Of a stretch of 7,301 nucleotides of DNA, positions 1 to 4,667 are shown one piece after another. Every line of letters begins with the position of its first letter. Within the stretch, counting starts at the first letter, position 1. A program made the translations under genes and the position numbers. Below the pieces are notes generated by a model that was given only the letters and a program-made list of their open reading frames with translations, was not told where the DNA came from and did no database searches. The stretch comes from Verrucomicrobia subdivision 6 bacterium (GTDB lineage: Bacteria; Verrucomicrobiota; Verrucomicrobiia; Methylacidiphilales; Verrucolacustridaceae): assembly GCA_945866245.1 (NCBI GenBank), contig CAMBGW010000049.1, positions 1-7,301 of the forward strand, written 5' to 3'.

Positions 1-192
1 GACAAATATCGTGAAATGGCGGATGGCGAAATCTTTAATACGATTACCCATGGTAAGGGTCAGATGGGGCCTTACCATCACATCGAAGTAAGTGATCGTT
101 GGGCCATCGTAGCTTACATACGGGCGCTGCAACTGGCCCAGTACGCCCCTGCCAAACTGCTTCCCACAGAAGTAGTCCAATCCGGGAAATAA
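1..192 (+). CDS. actE: ActE, mono-haem cytochrome c subunit of alternative complex III (C-terminal part)
   Basis: The frame is open from base 1 to the TAA at 190-192, giving the last 63 residues; the 5' end lies outside the window. The fragment runs DGEIFNTITHGKGQMGPYHH (residues 8-27 of the fragment) and then DRWAIVAYIRALQLAQ, the C-terminal signature I know from ActE cytochromes: a distal Met haem ligand (here M22 in QMGPY) followed by the last cytochrome c helix. The CXXCH motif lies upstream and cannot be seen. In ACIII, ActE is a periplasmic, usually lipid-anchored mono-haem cytochrome that passes electrons out of the complex. actF follows after only 3 bp, the usual ACIII order, which supports the call. 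A generic class I cytochrome c is the alternative, but the downstream actF makes that unlikely. Confidence 0.87.
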   Translation, partial: DKYREMADGEIFNTITHGKGQMGPYHHIEVSDRWAIVAYIRALQLAQYAPAKLLPTEVVQSGK

Positions 193-195
193 CCG

Positions 196-1440
196 ATGAG
201 CCACCCCCCTACCCCCCTGCCCGCTGCCGAAAAACTTCGTTTAGAAAGTTTGGGTGTACTGCCTGTTCTGTTCCCCACGGTCGGTATCCTGGGCTTACTT
301 TCTGCTTTCATTTGGGGATTGGCGACAAATCCGATGCAGCTCGCATTCTCCTATCTCTTTGCTTTTTCCGTGGGCTTTACCATTTGTGCTGGAGGCCTTT
401 TTTGGACCCTGCTTCACCATGCCCTGGATGCCGATTGGTCTGTCCTCATGCGGCGTATTCTAGAATCCATCGCTTCCTGCTTTCCTGTCCTTCTTGTTTT
501 GTTCATTCCGATTGCCTTTCTCTTCTCAAAAGAATTATGGCACTGGATGACAACCGATCTTTCCCTCGATCCCCTGCTTGCCTGGAAAAAGCCGTTCTTA
601 AATGAACCATTCTTTTATCTTCGCTGCGCCTTTTACCTGCTCTTTTTTTCCATCGCAGGCCTCCTCTACCGCAACCTCTCCATGCGCCAAGATCTGGATG
701 GGGATCCACGAATCACCCTTCGGCTCCGCCACACCGCCTACGGCTTCATACCCTTATTTGTACTTTGCCTCACATTTGCTGGTTTCGACTGGCTGATGTC
801 ACTCGACCACCACTGGTACTCGACAATGTGGGGGGTCTATCTTTTCGCAGGCTGCGCCCAATCTTCTATGGCAGTTCTCATTCTCATAACCAATGGGCTT
901 GTTCGCACGGGACACTTAAAGGGCCTCTTTACGGTGGAGCATAATCACATTATGGGAATGCTGCTTTTCGCTTTTACCACGTTCTGGGGGTACATCTCCT
1001 TCAGCCAATATTTTCTTCAATGGTATGCAAATATTCCTGAGGAAACATGGTTCTTCGTCTATCGAAATACCGGAAGCTGGTACTGGTTCTCCATCTTTCT
1101 TGTCGTGGGTCACTTTTTCATTCCCTTCCTTCTGCTCCTTACCCAGCCATCCAAAAGAACCAGCTGGAGACTTTGCTGCACGGCTGTTTGGATTGTCGGA
1201 ATGCACTGCGTAGACATTTACTGGATCATTATGCCAAATCTTCAGCTGCAAGAGGCACGCCATGCTGGGCATGTGGCCGCAACCACCGGTTTTCACCCCC
1301 ACTTGATCGATCTTCTCGCCCTTGTCGGTGTACTAGGAATTCTTGGTCACACGATTCTTTGGCTTCTTTCACGCGGCTCGATATTTCCGGCTCGAGACCC
1401 GCGTCTCAGGGATAGCTTGGCCGTGACCAACTGGTTATGA
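196..1440 (+). CDS. actF: ActF, integral membrane subunit of alternative complex III (quinol:cytochrome c / quinol:oxidase oxidoreductase)
   Basis: Complete protein of 414 residues with about ten hydrophobic helices (roughly 21-43, 49-75, 91-112, 138-158, 181-199, 209-233, 252-277, 296-316, 327-347, 370-392). ActF is one of the large membrane subunits of ACIII, which oxidises quinol as a functional replacement of the bc1 complex. Recognisable family stretches are FDWLMSLDHHWYSTMWGVY (197-215) and FSQYFLQWYANIPEET (269-284), with TTFWGY just before the second. The ATG at 196 is the natural start: it is 3 bp after the actE stop and gives a short Pro-rich cytoplasmic leader before the first helix. 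The Shine-Dalgarno signal is weak (GGGAAA around 184-189), so coupling to actE translation is likely. The stop overlaps the next start as ATGA at 1437-1440. No truncation is seen. The NrfD-like paralogue ActC is the only real alternative, and it is disfavoured by gene order and these motifs. Confidence 0.95.
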   Translation: MSHPPTPLPAAEKLRLESLGVLPVLFPTVGILGLLSAFIWGLATNPMQLAFSYLFAFSVGFTICAGGLFWTLLHHALDADWSVLMRRILESIASCFPVLLVLFIPIAFLFSKELWHWMTTDLSLDPLLAWKKPFLNEPFFYLRCAFYLLFFSIAGLLYRNLSMRQDLDGDPRITLRLRHTAYGFIPLFVLCLTFAGFDWLMSLDHHWYSTMWGVYLFAGCAQSSMAVLILITNGLVRTGHLKGLFTVEHNHIMGMLLFAFTTFWGYISFSQYFLQWYANIPEETWFFVYRNTGSWYWFSIFLVVGHFFIPFLLLLTQPSKRTSWRLCCTAVWIVGMHCVDIYWIIMPNLQLQEARHAGHVAATTGFHPHLIDLLALVGVLGILGHTILWLLSRGSIFPARDPRLRDSLAVTNWL

Positions 1441-1916
1441 GCGAACCCACTCCAGCCGTGAGTCAGCGTCGCCATCCCTACCTGCCAGGACTTTGGCTCG
1501 CCGCTGGATTTTTGGGTCTAGCTAGTTTGGCGTTTTTACTCCGTCCCTTGGGGGTTACGTCCAATACCGTTACCGAGGCCGCTGCGAAAGTGCGCCTGGA
1601 GAAGCTCGCAAAGCTTCGTCAAGAGCAGGAAAAATTAGCCGACTCCTATGGTTGGATAGATAAAAGTAAAGGGGTGGGTCATATTCCTATCTCCAAAGCG
1701 ATGGATTTAATTGTTCCCCAGCTTCGTTCCGCCCCCCCTCGCCCAGCTTACGCGATCACCACAATTCAACTATCCGCCATCAGTGCTGCCGGATATCCAC
1801 TCTATCCTGAACTTCCCCCAGTCGACCCCAATGCCATAGCTACGGCAATCAAGGCAGATGGTGGTGGTGCAGCTCTACCTGTTAACGCACCCACTAATCC
1901 GGCAAAAAAACCATGA
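1437..1916 (+). CDS. Small single-helix membrane protein of the ACIII/oxidase cluster, function unknown
   Basis: Protein of 159 residues: a short N-terminal tail, one transmembrane helix (about 18-37), a charged Ala/Lys/Glu/Gln-rich segment likely to form a coiled coil (about 46-68), then the motif YGWIDKSKGVGHIPISKAMD (71-90) and a Pro/Ala-rich C-terminus. From memory, small proteins with a 'YGWVD...GVVRIPIDRAM'-type motif sit between ACIII or SCO genes and oxidase genes in several phyla; they are usually annotated as hypothetical. Here the second Val of that motif is Gly. The C-terminal part probably faces the periplasm and may contact the cytochrome subunits, but this is inferred from topology only. 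The gene overlaps actF and the CcoN-like gene by ATGA at both ends and has no clear ribosome-binding site, so it is almost certainly translated by coupling. I do not assign a biochemical function. Confidence 0.9.
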   Translation: MSEPTPAVSQRRHPYLPGLWLAAGFLGLASLAFLLRPLGVTSNTVTEAAAKVRLEKLAKLRQEQEKLADSYGWIDKSKGVGHIPISKAMDLIVPQLRSAPPRPAYAITTIQLSAISAAGYPLYPELPPVDPNAIATAIKADGGGAALPVNAPTNPAKKP

Positions 1917-3349
1917 CCACTGCAATCCCCACTTTTTCGAAAGCGACAGCAGCTGCTACGATCCTGCTGGTCGGTTCCGTGAGCTGGGCGCTTCTTGGCG
2001 CTGGTCTCCAAGTCCTATCCACACTGCAGCTGCTGATTCCAGCTCTGGCTTACGTTCTCCCAATTCCATGGATCAGTTATGGCAAGCTCGCTCCCCTAAC
2101 AACTTTCCTTTTTACCTACGGCTGGATCACTTCCGGTTTCCTCGGTGTCCTCACCATTTTGATCCCGAGAATCAGCGGTATTCCTTTCCGCTATGGCCGT
2201 ATTCTTGGAAGTGCTGCCATTATTTGGCAGGTCGCCGTTCTTGTGGGGTTGGCTGAAATTTTATGGAACGGCTCCACCGGCCTGATCTCAATGCCTTTTT
2301 CTCGCTCCGTTACCGCCCTCTTTTTCCTGTCCTTCATCGTTCTTGGAACAGGTCTTTCTCGAGGACTTGGTCGCTCTTGGAAAAGTGGCCCGCTCCTCCC
2401 ACGACTTTACCTTCTCGGTGCACTTATTGCTTTCCCACTCGGTTTAGGCACAGCCGAACTACTCCTGCGTGGCGGCCTAGCGCCAGGCGCACTGCAAATC
2501 ATGATGCAGTTCGTCTGGAACTCATTCGTACACCATCTCTGGCTAACCCCGCTAGCACTGGTTCTTCTGTTCCAGCTGCTCCCCGTTCTGACAGGTCGTC
2601 CGGTGGGAAGTCTTTCTTTAGGTATCTTGTGCTGGGTTGCCACAATTACCTTAGGGGGTTGGATCGGAAACAGTTTAGCGAGTGAAGGCCCTGTCCCCTC
2701 TTGGCTTCAGAGTGCTGGGGTTGTCACCACCCTTTTACTTGGGGTTGCCGTTTGGGGAAATGGAACACTTCTCAAGCCCCTTTTGGAAGGAAAGTGGGAA
2801 GAGTGCAGACGCCAAGTTGCCCTTCGCTTTTTAGCCGTTGGCCTTTGGTCTTATTTGGCATCCTACGCGTGGCTAGCTTTTCTAGCTCTTCCGGCCGTGC
2901 GACAAACCACCACCTTCACCATGGTAGGCCAAGCCACCCAGACTCTTCTTCTTTTCTCATTTTATGGAAATGTATTAGCAGGGGCAGTTTACGCCCTGCT
3001 TCCTGCCTCTCGTATGATCGGTTGGCCTAGCCATCCAACCCTCACGATTCATTTCTGGTTTTCCACGATCGGGCTGACACTCATCGCTTCCTCATATGCG
3101 CTAGCTGGATTCTTTCAGGGTTTAGCGCTGAACGATCCTGGCGTGCCTATGTCAACCATCTCGAGCTATCTCCGTCCGTTCCTTTGCACTGTTTTGGTTG
3201 GACAGGTGCTCTGGTGGATTGGACAGCTTTCCTTTTCAACTCTCTTCTTTGCCAGTCTCCTCAAGCTTTTTCCCTCTGTGGCGCCTGTTGCCATATTTCC
3301 GGTCGATTACGACGAGCAACCCCAACCCGTAAGGCAAGGCCAGCACTAA
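1913..3349 (+). CDS. CcoN-like (cbb3-type cytochrome c oxidase subunit I family) protein lacking all canonical haem and CuB histidines
   Basis: Polytopic membrane protein of 478 residues, about the length of CcoN. Family landmarks: SYGKLAPL (55-62, CcoN 'YGRLRPLH'), LWLTP...LLPVLTGRP (209-230), EGPVPSWLQ (258-266), LRFLAVGLWSYL (304-315), TTFTMVGQAT (333-342), AGAVYALLP (356-364) and WPSHPTLTIHFWFSTIGL (371-388) followed by GFFQGL. These place it in the cbb3/NOR-type subunit I family. At the ligand sites the expected histidines are replaced: helix II haem b His by T63; first CuB His by S204; the CuB His-His pair by S254 and L255; the high-spin/low-spin HxH pair by Q340 and T342. Only five His remain (207, 208, 374, 380, 478); 380 is the non-ligand HFW histidine. 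Motifs on both sides of each substitution stay in one frame, so this is not a frameshift. It should bind neither haem b nor CuB canonically and is unlikely to reduce O2 or NO. It probably serves as a scaffold beside ACIII (inference). Translation is coupled to the upstream gene through ATGA. Confidence 0.92.
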   Translation: MTTAIPTFSKATAAATILLVGSVSWALLGAGLQVLSTLQLLIPALAYVLPIPWISYGKLAPLTTFLFTYGWITSGFLGVLTILIPRISGIPFRYGRILGSAAIIWQVAVLVGLAEILWNGSTGLISMPFSRSVTALFFLSFIVLGTGLSRGLGRSWKSGPLLPRLYLLGALIAFPLGLGTAELLLRGGLAPGALQIMMQFVWNSFVHHLWLTPLALVLLFQLLPVLTGRPVGSLSLGILCWVATITLGGWIGNSLASEGPVPSWLQSAGVVTTLLLGVAVWGNGTLLKPLLEGKWEECRRQVALRFLAVGLWSYLASYAWLAFLALPAVRQTTTFTMVGQATQTLLLFSFYGNVLAGAVYALLPASRMIGWPSHPTLTIHFWFSTIGLTLIASSYALAGFFQGLALNDPGVPMSTISSYLRPFLCTVLVGQVLWWIGQLSFSTLFFASLLKLFPSVAPVAIFPVDYDEQPQPVRQGQH

Positions 3350-3350
3350 T

Positions 3351-3953
3351 ATGAAATCTGGCCAAGCCCTTTTCATTGTTTTTGCCTCCCTGCTCTTTAC
3401 TTGGGCTGGTCAGATCGCTTTGGGATATTTTCAGGTAGGTCGACTTGAACCTATTTTGAATGAGGAGACAAACTATACCGAGCCTCCGGTGCCATCGGGG
3501 CTTGCCCAGACAGGAGCACGCGTATTTGCCTCCCAAGGATGCCTTGAGTGCCACTCCTTATCTGTTCGCGGTCCATCCGGCTCGGCAGATTTAACGCGGG
3601 GGTGGGGCCCAAGAAGGACTGTACCTAGAGACTACCTCTTCAGGGAGCCTGCCTTGATTGGCTCGTCACGGATTGGCTCAGATCTATCCAATATCGGACT
3701 TCGGATTCCAGATTCTAAAGATTTGATGCTACATCTTTGGAATCCACGACTACGCAATTCCAACTCCACCTGTCCTCCGCATCCGTGGCTTTTTGAACGA
3801 AAAGTTGCCGGACCAAAAATTGAAAATGATGCCCTGCCCCTTCCGACGAAAGACTGGAAGCAGATTTTACCCAAGTACCAGGCAAAATCGCTCGTCGCTT
3901 ACTTGCAATCTCTACACTCAGACTACGCTCTCCCAGAGGCACCCATAAAATGA
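3351..3953 (+). CDS. CcoO-like membrane-anchored cytochrome c (cbb3-type oxidase subunit II family) with Cys at the distal ligand position
   Basis: Protein of 200 residues with an N-terminal membrane anchor (about 6-26) and a periplasmic mono-haem cytochrome domain. CLECH (64-68) is the haem c attachment site, in a CcoO-style context (GARVFASQGCLECHSLSVRG). GSSRIGSDLSNIG (104-116) and LHLWNPR (127-133) match the CcoO body. The distal ligand loop, normally of the type 'S-x-M-P-x-Y-P-W/F-L-F', reads STCPPHPWLF (139-148), so the axial Met is Cys141 and the Tyr three residues later is His144. The haem would therefore be Cys-ligated, His-ligated or five-coordinate rather than His/Met. The start at 3351 is 1 bp after the CcoN-like stop, with AAGG at 3336-3339 as a plausible ribosome-binding site. 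As in cbb3 operons it follows the subunit I gene directly and is presumably its partner. No CcoP or CcoQ gene follows. Confidence 0.91.
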   Translation: MKSGQALFIVFASLLFTWAGQIALGYFQVGRLEPILNEETNYTEPPVPSGLAQTGARVFASQGCLECHSLSVRGPSGSADLTRGWGPRRTVPRDYLFREPALIGSSRIGSDLSNIGLRIPDSKDLMLHLWNPRLRNSNSTCPPHPWLFERKVAGPKIENDALPLPTKDWKQILPKYQAKSLVAYLQSLHSDYALPEAPIK

Positions 3954-4600
3954 ACCCGTCTGAACAATCCTCTATCTCGCAAGCACCGACCGAGCGACAT
4001 GCTCCCATTCCTGGGTGGATACTGGGTCTTGGGATCATTTTATCGTTTTGGGCCGGCGGATACCTCTTCTTTTACAGCGGCGGATTCCGAGGGGATGTTT
4101 ACGATGCCGGGCAAATTACGTGGGGTCCGGTGAACACGGGACCCGTTGTGCCCCCTGATCCTAAGGTAATTGGAAAACGGCTTTATACGGCCAACTGCGC
4201 GCAGTGCCACCAAGCTTCAGGGCTTGGGCAAGCTGGCGTATATCCCCCTCTGGCAGAATCAGAGTGGGTTGTCGGCTCAAAGAATCGACTCATTGCCATT
4301 CTCCATAAGGGGATTGCTGGGGTGATCCATGTAAAAGGCAATGTTTACAACAACAATATGCCCGCCTGGGGAGATGGAGCACCCGTCCAGTTAAAGGACG
4401 ACCAGATCGCTGCGGTACTTACCTATATTCGTAGCGACTGGGGTAATAACGCTGGCCCTATCGGCGTTGAAGAAGTTGCCGCCAAGCGTAAAGAGTTTTC
4501 TGCTATGACGAATCCATGGACTGAAGCTGGCCTACTTGCCCTGCCTGAAGACTCTACTACTCCCCCTGCCCCGACAGCTACTCCGCCAGCAAAGAAATAG
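3950..4600 (+). CDS. Membrane-anchored mono-haem class I cytochrome c
   Basis: Protein of 216 residues. The N-terminal tail is polar, a transmembrane helix spans about 22-42 (PGWILGLGIILSFWAGGYLF), a periplasmic linker follows (FYSGGFRGDVYD), then a cytochrome c domain with haem site CAQCH (83-87), the usual GLGQAGVYPPLAESEWVVG stretch after it (91-109), and a distal Met ligand M137 in NNNMPAWG. The helix AAVLTYIRSDWGN (154-166) closes the fold. The tail is Pro/Ala/Thr-rich and ends in Lys. Both axial ligands are intact, unlike the preceding CcoO-like protein. The start at 3950 overlaps the upstream stop by ATGA and has GAGG at 3936-3939 as a ribosome-binding site 10 bases before the start. 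It is the last gene of the cluster and is the best candidate here for delivering electrons to a soluble carrier or a terminal oxidase. The exact partner is unknown. Confidence 0.93.
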   Translation: MNPSEQSSISQAPTERHAPIPGWILGLGIILSFWAGGYLFFYSGGFRGDVYDAGQITWGPVNTGPVVPPDPKVIGKRLYTANCAQCHQASGLGQAGVYPPLAESEWVVGSKNRLIAILHKGIAGVIHVKGNVYNNNMPAWGDGAPVQLKDDQIAAVLTYIRSDWGNNAGPIGVEEVAAKRKEFSAMTNPWTEAGLLALPEDSTTPPAPTATPPAKK

Positions 4601-4630
4601 TATTTCTCCTTCATTCACCACCTCCCCATA

Positions 4631-4666
4631 CTTTCCTGCGCGTTGACTCATGTCTGAGTCGGAAAG
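4631..4666. terminator. Hairpin between convergent genes, possible bidirectional terminator
   Basis: GACTCA (4645-4650) and TGAGTC (4655-4660) form a perfect 6-bp stem with the 4-base loop TGTC. CTTTCC (4631-4636) and GGAAAG (4661-4666) are also perfect complements and can extend the stem on the outer side, leaving an 8-base bulge (4637-4644) on one arm only. It lies in the 67-bp space between the stop codons of the two converging genes, one base beyond the - strand stop. No T-run follows on either strand, so it is not a textbook Rho-independent terminator. Transcript-end protection or Rho-assisted termination is equally possible. Confidence 0.42.
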
Positions 4667-4667
4667 A

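Noticed and set aside
99..605. Open frame of 168 codons on the + strand overlapping actE and actF
   Set aside because: It overlaps two well-supported genes in another frame, and its translation is rich in Cys, Ser, Pro and Arg with no recognisable domain.
916..1302. Open frame of 128 codons on the - strand inside actF
   Set aside because: It is antisense to conserved actF motifs and shows no domain of its own.
2531..2536. His207-His208 in the CcoN-like protein as the CuB His-His pair
   Set aside because: The pair lies directly before LWLTP, in the helix that normally carries the first CuB His about five residues before the Leu of LW, and is some 46 residues ahead of the normal HH position, which is anchored by GPVPSWLQ. 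It could still line a cavity, but it is not the canonical pair.
1858..2685. Two + strand open frames (1858-2256 and 2263-2685) inside the CcoN-like gene
   Set aside because: They are shifted-frame readings of the membrane protein, rich in Pro, Arg and Ser, without family resemblance.
1913..3349. Loss of ligand histidines caused by frameshift or a pseudogene
   Set aside because: Conserved motifs occur before, between and after every substituted site in one uninterrupted frame, and the gene keeps exact overlaps with its neighbours.
3768..3782. CPPH in the CcoO-like protein as a second haem c attachment site
   Set aside because: Covalent haem c attachment needs CXXCH; here the second Cys is missing and the segment aligns with the Met-ligand loop.
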